Shown here: positions 8,841-16,655 of the stretch, one piece after another
Layout of the letters: each line of letters opens with the position of its first letter
Position numbering within the stretch: the first letter of the stretch is position 1
Source of the DNA: JBNNGK01 sp050268245
Lineage (GTDB): Bacteria > Pseudomonadota > Gammaproteobacteria > Enterobacterales > Enterobacteriaceae
Direction of reading: 5' to 3'
NCBI RefSeq assembly: GCF_050268245.1
Contig: NZ_JBNNGK010000019.1
Location: 11,864 to 75,863 of the forward strand
Length of the DNA: 64,000 nucleotides
Notes under the pieces: model-generated
What the model was told of the DNA's origin: nothing
The model's input: only the letters and a program-made list of their open reading frames with translations
Databases searched by the model: none
Position numbers and translations under genes: made by a program

Positions 8841-9224
8841 TTACGCCATCACACTGACGTGTGCCGCCACAATACGCCAGCCACACGGCAGTTTGACCCA
8901 GGTTTGCATTTGGCGGCCAACACGCTCGCTGCCCTTGCGACGAAATTCGGTGCTGACCACGGCCATGTCATCGCCGTAAGCGGTAATCACGGTGTTATGC
9001 AGTTGGCGTTCTAGCCCGATGGCGGCACGTTGCAGGCGAAAGTCACGAATCTGCTCGATACCATACAGGTTTTCGGTTGCGCCGAAGCGTACGGTACGCG
9101 CATCGTGCCAAAATAATCTATCCAACTCCTCAATCTCGTTGCCGATCAGCGCGTGTTCGTAGCGAGAAAACGCGGCGCTGACTTCGGCTACCACGGCAGG
9201 GCGATCGATCGCTTCATTTTTCAT
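8841..9224 (-). CDS. hpxZ: NTF2-like protein, HpxZ/AtzH type (DUF3225)
   Basis: A 127-residue protein with an NTF2-like fold pattern: an N-terminal helix followed by ELDRLFWHDARTVRFGATENLYGIEQIRDFR and a C-terminal strand set ending VKLPCGWRIVAAHVSVM. This matches the DUF3225 (AtzH-like) proteins found beside AtzE/HpxY amidases. The start chosen overlaps the hpxY stop by 11 bp; a longer in-frame start would read through the amidase 3' end. It is the last gene of the hpxW-X-Y-Z operon. Its exact activity is unknown to me; in the AtzH group it is thought to assist the amidase. Confidence 0.75.
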   Translation of the reverse strand: MKNEAIDRPAVVAEVSAAFSRYEHALIGNEIEELDRLFWHDARTVRFGATENLYGIEQIRDFRLQRAAIGLERQLHNTVITAYGDDMAVVSTEFRRKGSERVGRQMQTWVKLPCGWRIVAAHVSVMA

Positions 9225-10629
9225 TTTTTTTCTCCGGTGGTTCAGGTAAACAGCAGCGGGCAATGCCGCGTTGTTCCAATGCATAAGCAGCGCGCAATGC
9301 CAGATCTTCGCGCCACGGCGGGGCGATCAATTGCAGGCCAATCGGCAGGCCGCGGGTGGTTTGTAGCGGTACGGTGACCACCGGCAAACCAAGGAAGGAA
9401 ATGGGCTGCGTCAACAGACCCATACTGGCGCGGAGCGGTAAATCGACACCGTTAAGCCGCAGGTTATCTTGCCCGATTGGCGTGGCGCTGCACGGTGTCG
9501 CGGGGGCGATCAGAATGTCCCACTGTTCAAACAACGTCAGCGTCTGCTGCTGCATGTGCGCGCGGAAGCGCTGTGCTTGCAGATACCACGCAGCCGGTAG
9601 CATGGCTCCGGCTAACAGGCGTTCGCGTGAGTGGGGTTCAAAGCGCTGCGGTGTCTGACGCAGGTAAGGCAGATAGGCATTGCCGCCTTCGGCCGCACTG
9701 ATGATGAACGCCGCCGAACGCGCCAGCTCTGCCTGCGGCAGCGTTACTTCCTCGCTGGCTTCCAGCGCCTGTGCGGCTTGCTGTACCGCGGCGCTAGCCT
9801 CATCATGACACCACTGTTGAAAGTACCCACCGAGTACCGCACAGCGCAGCCCTTGCTGGCCGCGTGGTAGCAGCGATGTGGTTTGGGTGATGGGCTTATC
9901 GGCTTGAAAGCGGTCGGTCACATCTGTCCCTTGCATGGCATCATACACCGTTGCTAAATCCGTCACCCGCCGGGCAAACGGGCCGATATGGTCCAGACTG
10001 GCAACAAATGGCTGGCTGCCGCTGCGTGAAAGTCGACCGAATGTCGGTTTTAGCCCAAAAATACCGCATAGCGAAGCGGGGACGCGGATCGATCCATTGG
10101 TGTCGCTGCCTAATGAGAAATGCACCAACCCGGCCGCGACTGCTGCCGCAGAACCGCCTGAAGATCCGCCCGCGATACGTGTGGGATCGTGTGGGTTACG
10201 CGTTGCCCCGTAATGGCTGTTTTCGGTGGTGAAACCATAGGCATAGGCGTCCATATTCACCATGCCGGACAGCAATGCACCTTGTGCCGCTAACCGTTGA
10301 ATCACCCAGGCATCGTCACGCGCCGCGGCGTTATCACTGAACAAGCTGGCTCCCGCCAGCGTGGTTTCCCCCGCGACGTCAAACAGGTTTTTCACCGCGT
10401 AAGGAATCGCCGCCAGACTGGGTAAAGGCTGACCGGCGGCGCGGGCACGATCGAGTCGATCGGCTTCGCTCAACATGCGTTGGCGGGTGATGTGGGTATA
10501 GGCGTTCAACTGCGGATTAAGCGCGTCAATCTGCTGTAGCGTTTGCTGAGCGATGTCGCGCGCGGAAAGGGTGCCTTGCCGCAGTGCGCTGTGGATCTGC
10601 GCGATCGACCAGTGGCTTAACGGATTCAT
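9214..10629 (-). CDS. hpxY: Amidase-signature hydrolase, HpxY/AtzE type
   Basis: A 471-residue amidase-signature enzyme with the Ser-cisSer-Lys triad visible: K80 in IPYAVKNLFDVAG, a serine in GGSSGGSAAA (156-157) and S180 in GSDTNGSIRVP. AtzE-type enzymes hydrolyse amide bonds of carboxylated ureas and need a small AtzG/HpxX partner, which is encoded immediately upstream with a 4-bp overlap. In the Klebsiella purine pathway the hpxWXYZ set belongs to the late ureide/oxamate steps. Substrate assignment here is inference. Confidence 0.85.
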   Translation of the reverse strand: MNPLSHWSIAQIHSALRQGTLSARDIAQQTLQQIDALNPQLNAYTHITRQRMLSEADRLDRARAAGQPLPSLAAIPYAVKNLFDVAGETTLAGASLFSDNAAARDDAWVIQRLAAQGALLSGMVNMDAYAYGFTTENSHYGATRNPHDPTRIAGGSSGGSAAAVAAGLVHFSLGSDTNGSIRVPASLCGIFGLKPTFGRLSRSGSQPFVASLDHIGPFARRVTDLATVYDAMQGTDVTDRFQADKPITQTTSLLPRGQQGLRCAVLGGYFQQWCHDEASAAVQQAAQALEASEEVTLPQAELARSAAFIISAAEGGNAYLPYLRQTPQRFEPHSRERLLAGAMLPAAWYLQAQRFRAHMQQQTLTLFEQWDILIAPATPCSATPIGQDNLRLNGVDLPLRASMGLLTQPISFLGLPVVTVPLQTTRGLPIGLQLIAPPWREDLALRAAYALEQRGIARCCLPEPPEKKNEK

Positions 10630-10817
10630 GCGTGATACACCCCGGCGATCTCCAGGCGTTGATCGAGCGGCAGGGCCATCAGCGGTGCTGCCAATGCGGC
10701 AATACGGGTGAGCTGTACTTGCAGTTCCTGACGTCGTGCCTCATCCAGTTCCAGCGCTAACAGCGCCTCCATTTGGTGGATATAGTCTGCCCAGTCGACA
10801 GCAAAAGGGTTATTCAT
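10626..10817 (-). CDS. hpxX: Small amidase partner, HpxX/AtzG type (DUF4089)
   Basis: A 63-residue protein starting MNNPFAVDWADYIHQMEALL and ending PLDQRLEIAGVYHA, which fits the AtzG-like DUF4089 family that binds the AtzE amidase as a heterodimer. A longer frame runs upstream to 10961, but that part overlaps hpxW and is not family-like. The stop codon overlaps the hpxY start (ATGA), so the two chains are translationally coupled, as expected for complex subunits. GAGGAG lies upstream of the chosen ATG. Confidence 0.8.
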   Translation of the reverse strand: MNNPFAVDWADYIHQMEALLALELDEARRQELQVQLTRIAALAAPLMALPLDQRLEIAGVYHA

Positions 10818-10875
10818 CGCGACTCCTCGATAAGTTAAAGCGTAAGGTGGTGAACGCCGCGGCTGCGGCGCTGGT

Positions 10876-12462
10876 TTAAAAACCCGCGGCGCTGCCATTA
10901 CTGCGCGGATCAAACGCGCCTTCCAACATGCCATTGGTGTGGCGAACGATCGCACCGGCATGGCCGACCGCCTCGCTGAAATCCGCTAACAGTTCAACCG
11001 CATGACCGCGTTGCCGCAGATAGGCGAGGGTCTCCGCGCTGAAACGGCCCTCCAGTTTCAACGCGTCGGAGCTTTCGCCCCAAGTGCGGCCGAGCAGCCA
11101 GCGCGGCGCGCTGATCGCCTGTTGTAACGGCATTCCCTGTACCACATGGCGGATAAACACCGCCGCTTGGGTCTGCGGTTGGCCGTCGCCGCCCATGGCG
11201 CCATATACCATCGTGCGGCCATCGTACAGCCGGGCGGCAGCCGGGTTGAGGGTATGAAAAGGCTGTTTACCCGGCGCCAGCGCCAGCAAATGCTCGGGAT
11301 CAAGGCTGAATGACGCCCCCCGGTTTTGCCACAGGACACCGCTGCTGGGCAGTACCACGCCGCTGCCAAATTCGTGATAAATGCTCTGAATGAATGACAC
11401 CGCTAATCCGCTGCTGTCCATCACGCCCATCCATACGGTATCGCCCGGTCCTTTACCGCTCCCCCAGTCGGCGGCACAGTCGCTGTCGATGCGTTGCGCC
11501 AATCGATCGAGATGTGCATCAGCCAGCAGCGCCTGCGGATCCTGCGTCATGTGTTTGGGATCGGTGAGGTAACGATCGCGCAAACCAAACGCCAGTTTGG
11601 TGGCCTCGACAATGCTGTGCACCGTGGCACCTTCGCTCTGTTTTGCCAGCGGCAAGCGATCGGTAAGGCCGAGAATCGCCAGTGAAACCAGCCCCTGCGT
11701 CGGCGGCGTTAGGTTAAAGAGCTCGCCTTGCTGATGAGCCAATCGCAGTGGCGTTCGGCGGCGCGGTCGGTAATCAGCCAGGTCTTGCGCGGTGATCGGC
11801 ATGCCTAAGAGCGCCATATCCGCCGCCATACGCTGCGCCAGCGCACCGCGATAAAAACTGTCCAATCCGTCTTCTGCCAAGGTAATTAAGGTATTGGCTA
11901 ACTGTGGCTGACAGAAGCGCTGACCGCTGCGGGGAATTTCCCCGCGTGGTAAATAGATATGAGCAAAATGTTGATAGTCAGCCAATTCGTGATATTTGCT
12001 GCGGGTGGCAGCCTCTTGGGAAGCGGTCACCGGAATGCCATCGGCGGCATAACGAATGGCGTCGGCCAACAGGCGCGGCACCGGCATGGGCTCGCCGCCC
12101 AGTTCGGCAGAATAGGCCAAGGCCTCCTGCCAGCCGCCCACCGTCCCGGCGACGGTCAGCGCGGCTTTGGCCCCGCGGTGTGGGATGTGGCGTTCACCGG
12201 CGTAAAAATCCAATGTTGCCCGCGTTCCCGCCGCACCGCTGGCATCGATAGCGACCGGATCGCCCTCTGGCGGAACGATCAGCCAAAAGCCATCGCCGCC
12301 GAGGCCATTCATGTGCGGATAGACCACGGCGATAGACGCGGCGGCGGCGACCATCGCTTCGATGGCGTTGCCGCCTGCACGTAGCACCGCCAATGCACTT
12401 TCGCTGGCGAGGTGATGTGGCGTGACCGCCATACCGAGTGGTGCACTATTGCTGTTTATCAT
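10876..12462 (-). CDS. hpxW: Oxamate amidohydrolase, gamma-glutamyltransferase-like (Ntn hydrolase)
   Basis: A 528-residue member of the gamma-glutamyltransferase-like family. It is made as one chain that cleaves itself; the expected N-terminal nucleophile is T342 in GPGDTVWMGVMD. Other family blocks are MNGLGGDGFW near residue 50, TPPTQGLVS and YGAMGGDGQPQ. In Klebsiella, HpxW hydrolyses oxamate to oxalate and ammonia, the last nitrogen-yielding step of urate breakdown. No signal peptide is visible, unlike periplasmic GGTs, which supports a cytoplasmic catabolic role. It is first in hpxWXYZ and divergent from the RpiR-type regulator. Confidence 0.85.
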   Translation of the reverse strand: MINSNSAPLGMAVTPHHLASESALAVLRAGGNAIEAMVAAAASIAVVYPHMNGLGGDGFWLIVPPEGDPVAIDASGAAGTRATLDFYAGERHIPHRGAKAALTVAGTVGGWQEALAYSAELGGEPMPVPRLLADAIRYAADGIPVTASQEAATRSKYHELADYQHFAHIYLPRGEIPRSGQRFCQPQLANTLITLAEDGLDSFYRGALAQRMAADMALLGMPITAQDLADYRPRRRTPLRLAHQQGELFNLTPPTQGLVSLAILGLTDRLPLAKQSEGATVHSIVEATKLAFGLRDRYLTDPKHMTQDPQALLADAHLDRLAQRIDSDCAADWGSGKGPGDTVWMGVMDSSGLAVSFIQSIYHEFGSGVVLPSSGVLWQNRGASFSLDPEHLLALAPGKQPFHTLNPAAARLYDGRTMVYGAMGGDGQPQTQAAVFIRHVVQGMPLQQAISAPRWLLGRTWGESSDALKLEGRFSAETLAYLRQRGHAVELLADFSEAVGHAGAIVRHTNGMLEGAFDPRSNGSAAGF

Positions 12463-12583
12463 CTGTTGACCCTGTGATGGATGGCATGGGTGAACCAAGC
12501 AAGAGTCGTTCCAGATTTATCCGGCTGAAATATGCTAGGCTTCGCTGAAACAAAAGTTACAGCGTGATGAGGGTTGGACCACG

Positions 12584-13423
12584 ATGAAACAGATTGATGA
12601 GCGCTTGCGCAGCGAATATCCGCAATTGGCACCGCAGGAGCAGCGCGTGGCAGATTTTATCTTCGATCATTTTGACGATTTGATCAGTTATAACAGCGCC
12701 GAGCTTGCAAGGCTGAGCGGCGTATCGAAAGCGACCGTTAGCCGATTATTCAAACGGCTGGGTTATCCCAGCTACCGCGCTATGCGTGATGAGCTGCGCA
12801 CCCTACGACAAAGTGGAATGCCGCTCACCGATAATCGCGATGCCGTGCAGGGCAACACGCTGCTGGCACGCCATTACAAACAAGAAATGGCCAACCTGAC
12901 CGCGTGGGTTAACCAGCTTGATGCGCAGCAATTTGCGGAGATCGTCGGTGCGCTCCAAGCGGCCAAACGTGTGGTGCTGATGGGGTGGCGTAACAGCTAT
13001 CCCGTCGCGATGCACCTACGCCAGCAACTGTTGCAGGTGCGTGACAATGTGCAATTAATCCCGCAGCCGGGGCAAACGCTGGCAGAAGAGCTGGCGGATT
13101 TATGCGAGCACGATGTGGCGATTGTGGTGGCGTTTCGTCGTCGGCCACGCCAACTGCGGGCGGTGTTGACGCAGTTGCAGATCCAACGGGTAGCGACCGT
13201 ATTGGTCTGCGAACCGCAGGCGCAGGCGTTGCTGCCGTTGGCTAACTGGCATTTGGCAACGCCGTTGGACAGCGTATCCGCCTTTGATAACTATGCCAGT
13301 GCCATGAGTTTGGCAAACCTGTTGAGCAACGCGTTGTTGCATAACATGCTGGCGCAAGGCCGCCAGCGAATTCATCAGATTGCTGAGCTGTACGCCGATT
13401 TGGATGAGCTGGAACAACGTTGA
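12584..13423 (+). CDS. MurR/RpiR-family transcriptional regulator of the ureide cluster
   Basis: A 279-residue regulator with an N-terminal HTH_6 domain (LAPQEQRVADFIFDHFDDLISYNSAELARLSGVSKATVSRLFKRLGY, residues 15-60) and a C-terminal SIS sugar-isomerase-like fold (VVLMGWRNSYPVAMHLRQQL). It is transcribed away from hpxW across a 121-bp gap. RpiR-type proteins usually sense a phosphorylated or small metabolite and regulate neighbours. By position it probably controls hpxWXYZ and perhaps the downstream transporter operon; the effector is unknown. Confidence 0.8.
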   Translation: MKQIDERLRSEYPQLAPQEQRVADFIFDHFDDLISYNSAELARLSGVSKATVSRLFKRLGYPSYRAMRDELRTLRQSGMPLTDNRDAVQGNTLLARHYKQEMANLTAWVNQLDAQQFAEIVGALQAAKRVVLMGWRNSYPVAMHLRQQLLQVRDNVQLIPQPGQTLAEELADLCEHDVAIVVAFRRRPRQLRAVLTQLQIQRVATVLVCEPQAQALLPLANWHLATPLDSVSAFDNYASAMSLANLLSNALLHNMLAQGRQRIHQIAELYADLDELEQR

Positions 13424-13545
13424 TTTATCACCTTCTTTTCTCCCCCGATGAGGGCGTAGCATGCTGCGCCCAGTGACCGATCTCCTCGCTCGCTCATCTT
13501 GCCTTGAACGGCTTCGCTGCCAACGCATCACCTAGCCTATCCGCA

Positions 13546-13579
13546 GCGCTATTTTGGTGCTTTCGCACAATGGTGGTGC
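13546..13579 (+). promoter_or_regulatory. Tandem NtrC enhancer sites
   Basis: Two 15-bp sites, GCGCTATTTTGGTGC (13546-13560) and GCACAATGGTGGTGC (13565-13579), fit the NtrC pattern GCAC-N6-GGTGC; the first has one mismatch. Centres are 19 bp apart and about 145-165 bp upstream of the predicted sigma-54 start site, a normal enhancer distance. Confidence 0.75.
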
Positions 13580-13689
13580 GTTTTTTTCTCTGGCAACAAT
13601 CTTGTTTCTGGCCATAAATCGGTGGTTAATGTGGCGATATTACCTATGGTGGCTGGTGGTTTTTAGCAATTTTCTCGTGGGCTCTGACT

Positions 13690-13705
13690 TGGCACATTGG
13701 TTGCA
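13690..13705 (+). promoter_or_regulatory. Sigma-54 (RpoN) promoter of the ureide transport/degradation operon
   Basis: TGGCAC-ATTGG-TTGCA is a full match to the -24/-12 consensus TGGCAC-N5-TTGCW. The expected start site is near 13716, 43 bp before the binding-protein gene. With the upstream NtrC sites this predicts induction under nitrogen limitation. Confidence 0.85.
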
Positions 13706-13758
13706 GTGATTAAATTAAAGAATCTTTTGTTTCATCATTTCACCATCGGGGATAGGCT

Positions 13759-14550
13759 ATGAGCATCAAAAGAATTTGGGTCACCGCACTGGGCGCCATC
13801 ATTTTGCTGGCGCAGACGAGCGCCGTACAGGCGGATCAACTGCAAGATATACAGCAGCGGGGCGTACTGCGGGTCGCCGTGCCACAAGATTTTCCGCCGT
13901 TTGGTTCGGTTGGCACCGATTTGCAACCGCAGGGTTATGACATCGATATGGCGCAGTATCTGGCTGATAAGATGAAACTTAAGTTGCAATTGGTGCCGGT
14001 AACCAGCGCCAATCGGGTGCCGTATTTGCAAACCAATAAGGTCGATCTGGTGATCTCCAGCCTGGGTAAAAACCCCGAGCGTGAAAAAGCCATCGCTTTC
14101 AGCCGCGCCTATGCGCCGTTCTTCTTAGGGGTGTTTGGCGCGAAAGACGCACAACTGCCAGATACCGCCGCGTTAGACGGTAAAACTATCGGTGTGACGC
14201 GCGGAGCCGTCGAAGACATGGTGCTGAGTGATTCTGCGCCGGCGGGGGCACAAATCAAACGTTATGAAGATAACAACACTACGCTGTCGGCCTATTTATC
14301 CGGGCAAGTGCAGTTCGTCGCTACCGGCAATCTGGTGGTGAGTGCCATCGCTCGCCAGAATCCAACCAATGCGCCGGTAGCCCAATTTATGCTGAAAGAT
14401 TCGCCGTGCTACGTCGGCTTACGCTTGGGTGAACCCGCGCTGAAAGCCAAGGTGGATGAACTGATCGAACAGGCATGGCACGACCAGACGCTAAATGCGC
14501 TGTCGGAAAAGTGGCTTAAGGCACCGTTGCCCGCCAACTTTGACGCATAA
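13759..14550 (+). CDS. ABC transporter periplasmic binding protein (SBP family 3)
   Basis: A 263-residue solute-binding protein. A signal peptide of about 25 residues ends SAVQA. The mature part shows family 3 (polar amino acid) features: LQDIQQRGVLRVAVPQDFPPFG, PQGYDIDMAQYLADKMK, and VDLVISSLGKNPEREKAIAFS. It captures the substrate and delivers it to the two permeases encoded next. It lies between a sigma-54 promoter and ureide-degrading genes, so a ureide such as allantoate is more likely than an ordinary amino acid, but that is inference. Confidence 0.85.
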   Translation: MSIKRIWVTALGAIILLAQTSAVQADQLQDIQQRGVLRVAVPQDFPPFGSVGTDLQPQGYDIDMAQYLADKMKLKLQLVPVTSANRVPYLQTNKVDLVISSLGKNPEREKAIAFSRAYAPFFLGVFGAKDAQLPDTAALDGKTIGVTRGAVEDMVLSDSAPAGAQIKRYEDNNTTLSAYLSGQVQFVATGNLVVSAIARQNPTNAPVAQFMLKDSPCYVGLRLGEPALKAKVDELIEQAWHDQTLNALSEKWLKAPLPANFDA

Positions 14551-14562
14551 CGGGAGTGGCCG

Positions 14563-15228
14563 ATGATCTATCAGCTGAACTTTCCCGCCCTGTGGCCGTT
14601 TCTGCCCGAACTGTTAGCGGGGCTCTGGACCACCATTGAGTTGACGACGCTGACGACGTTGATGGGAGTAGCGTTGGGCATCGTCGGCGCGGCGATTCGC
14701 ACCGGCCAGCCGTGTTTGTTGAGCCGGGTATGGGGCGCGTATGTCGAATTGGTGCGCAATACGCCGTTCGTGGTGCAGCTGTTCTTCATCGTGTTTGGTC
14801 TGCCGAGCCTGGGCTGGACATTAACCGCTGGACAGGCGGCGTTGCTGGCGATGGTGATCAATTTGGCGGCGTACAGCACGGAGATCATCCGTGCCGGTAT
14901 TCAGGTCACGCCGAAAGGCCAGTGGGAAGCGGGGCGGGTATTGGGGTTCACCCGTAGCCAGACTTTTCTGCGCATTGTGCTGCCGCCGTCGTTGCAACGG
15001 ATTTATCCGGCGCTGGTCAGCCAGTGCATTATCGTGATGCTGGGCTCGTCGGTGGTATCGCAGGTAGCGTTCGAAGAACTGACCTTCGCCGCTAATCTGA
15101 TTCAGTCGCGTACCTTCCTCAGTTTTGAAGTCTATTTGGTGACGACGCTGTGTTATCTGCTGTTGTCGGTATTGATGCGGCAGTTGCTGCTGGCTGCCGG
15201 ACGGTGCTTTCTCGGGAGCCAAGGCTGA
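14563..15228 (+). CDS. ABC transporter permease (His/Glu/Gln/Arg type), subunit 1
   Basis: A 221-residue inner-membrane permease of the HisMQ type. It has the N-terminal WTTIELTTLTTLMGVALG segment, the RNTPFVVQLFF block, and the EAA loop EAGRVLGFTRSQTFLRIVLPPSLQR near residues 125-147 that contacts the ATPase. It begins 12 bp after the binding-protein stop and ends in a TGATG overlap with the second permease, so the subunits are made together. Confidence 0.88.
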   Translation: MIYQLNFPALWPFLPELLAGLWTTIELTTLTTLMGVALGIVGAAIRTGQPCLLSRVWGAYVELVRNTPFVVQLFFIVFGLPSLGWTLTAGQAALLAMVINLAAYSTEIIRAGIQVTPKGQWEAGRVLGFTRSQTFLRIVLPPSLQRIYPALVSQCIIVMLGSSVVSQVAFEELTFAANLIQSRTFLSFEVYLVTTLCYLLLSVLMRQLLLAAGRCFLGSQG

Positions 15229-15884
15229 TGATGACCTTCACCGATTGGGACATTGTGCGCAATTTGCTACTGGCGGCACGTTGGACACTGCTGTTGTCAC
15301 TGACCGCATTTTTGGGTGGCACGCTGGTCACACTGCCGTTACTGCTATTACGGCTGAGTCAACGCCGCTGGGCGACGCGCATGGTGCGCGCTTATGCCGA
15401 ACTGTTTCAGGGCACACCGCTGCTGATGCAACTGTTTTTGGCGTTCTTCGGTTTGGCGCTGTTGGGCATTGACGTCAGCCCATGGAGTGCGGCGGCGCTG
15501 GCGTTAACCCTGTTTACCAGCGCTTTTCTGGTGGACATTTGGTCGGGCAGTATCGCGGCGTTGCCAAAAGGCCAGTGGGAGGCGGCACGATGCCTCGGGC
15601 TGGGTTTCGGCCAGACGATGTTACGGGTGATTGTGCCGCAGGCGGTACGCATCGCCATTGCGCCCACCGTAGGGTTTTCGGTACAGGTGATTAAAGGCAC
15701 CGCGCTGGCCTCGATCATTGGTTTCGTCGAACTGACCAAAGCGGGCACCATGCTGAATAACGTCACCTATCAACCGTTTAAGGTCTTTGGTCTGGTTGCG
15801 TTGGGCTACTTCCTGATGTGTTATCCGCTGTCGCGTTACAGCCATTATCTGGAGAAAAAATTCCATGCCGCTGATCACCATTAA
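15228..15884 (+). CDS. ABC transporter permease (His/Glu/Gln/Arg type), subunit 2
   Basis: A 218-residue homologue of the preceding gene, with FQGTPLLMQLF and the EAA loop WEAARCLGLGFGQTMLRVIVPQA. The start used overlaps the previous stop by one base (TGATG); a second ATG follows at once. A longer upstream frame exists but lies inside the first permease gene. Together the two subunits form the membrane channel of the importer. The 3' end overlaps the ATPase gene by 20 bp. Confidence 0.87.
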   Translation: MMTFTDWDIVRNLLLAARWTLLLSLTAFLGGTLVTLPLLLLRLSQRRWATRMVRAYAELFQGTPLLMQLFLAFFGLALLGIDVSPWSAAALALTLFTSAFLVDIWSGSIAALPKGQWEAARCLGLGFGQTMLRVIVPQAVRIAIAPTVGFSVQVIKGTALASIIGFVELTKAGTMLNNVTYQPFKVFGLVALGYFLMCYPLSRYSHYLEKKFHAADHH

Positions 15885-16608
15885 TCAGGTTCAAAAATAT
15901 TACGGTCAGAATCATGTGCTGAAAGGCGTGGATTTGGACATCGATATGGGCGAGGTCATTTCGATCATTGGCCGCAGCGGCTCGGGCAAAAGCACCCTGC
16001 TGCGCTGCATCAACGGGCTGGAAGGCTATCAAGATGGCAGCATCAAACTCGGCGGTATGACTATCACCGATCGTGATTCGCAGGCGCGTGAAATCAGCCG
16101 CTCGATCGGCATGGTATTCCAAAGTTTCAATCTGTTCCCGCATATGACCGCGCTGGAAAACGTCATGCTGGCACCGCGCCGCGTATTGAAGAAAAGCCCG
16201 GCCGCGTGCCGCACGCTGGCGGAAGAGATGCTGAACAAGGTTGGGTTAGCGGAACGTATGCACTATGCACCGGCTAGCCTGTCCGGTGGGCAACAACAGC
16301 GGGTGGCGATCGCCCGTGCCTTGGCGATGCAACCCAAGGTACTGCTGTGCGATGAAATCACCTCGGCGCTCGATCCTGAATTGGTGGGGGAGGTGCTGAA
16401 AGTGCTGGAGCAGTTAGCCAAAGAGGGCATGACGCTCATCTTGGTGACACACGAGATGAACTTCGCCCGTGAGGTGGGCGATCGGGTGGTGTTCATGCAT
16501 CAAGGCACCGTCTGGGAGCAGGGGGACAGCCGAACGCTGTTCGCCAACCCGCAAACCCAAGAATTAAAACAGTTTATTGCATCCGTTCGTGGTCTATCTG
16601 AAGCCTGA
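15865..16608 (+). CDS. ABC transporter ATP-binding protein
   Basis: A 247-residue ATPase of the polar amino acid transport class. Walker A is GRSGSGKST (about residues 37-45), the Q-loop is MVFQSFNLFPHMTALENV, the signature is LSGGQQQRVAIARALA, Walker B is VLLCDEITSALDPE, and the switch His is in LVTHEM. It powers the importer whose permeases are encoded just upstream. It ends 47 bp before hpxJ, so transport and degradation genes probably share one message. Confidence 0.92.
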   Translation: MPLITINQVQKYYGQNHVLKGVDLDIDMGEVISIIGRSGSGKSTLLRCINGLEGYQDGSIKLGGMTITDRDSQAREISRSIGMVFQSFNLFPHMTALENVMLAPRRVLKKSPAACRTLAEEMLNKVGLAERMHYAPASLSGGQQQRVAIARALAMQPKVLLCDEITSALDPELVGEVLKVLEQLAKEGMTLILVTHEMNFAREVGDRVVFMHQGTVWEQGDSRTLFANPQTQELKQFIASVRGLSEA

Positions 16609-16655
16609 ACGCGCGGTGTTAGCATAATAACTTATTAAGTTGGCAAGGGATTAAC

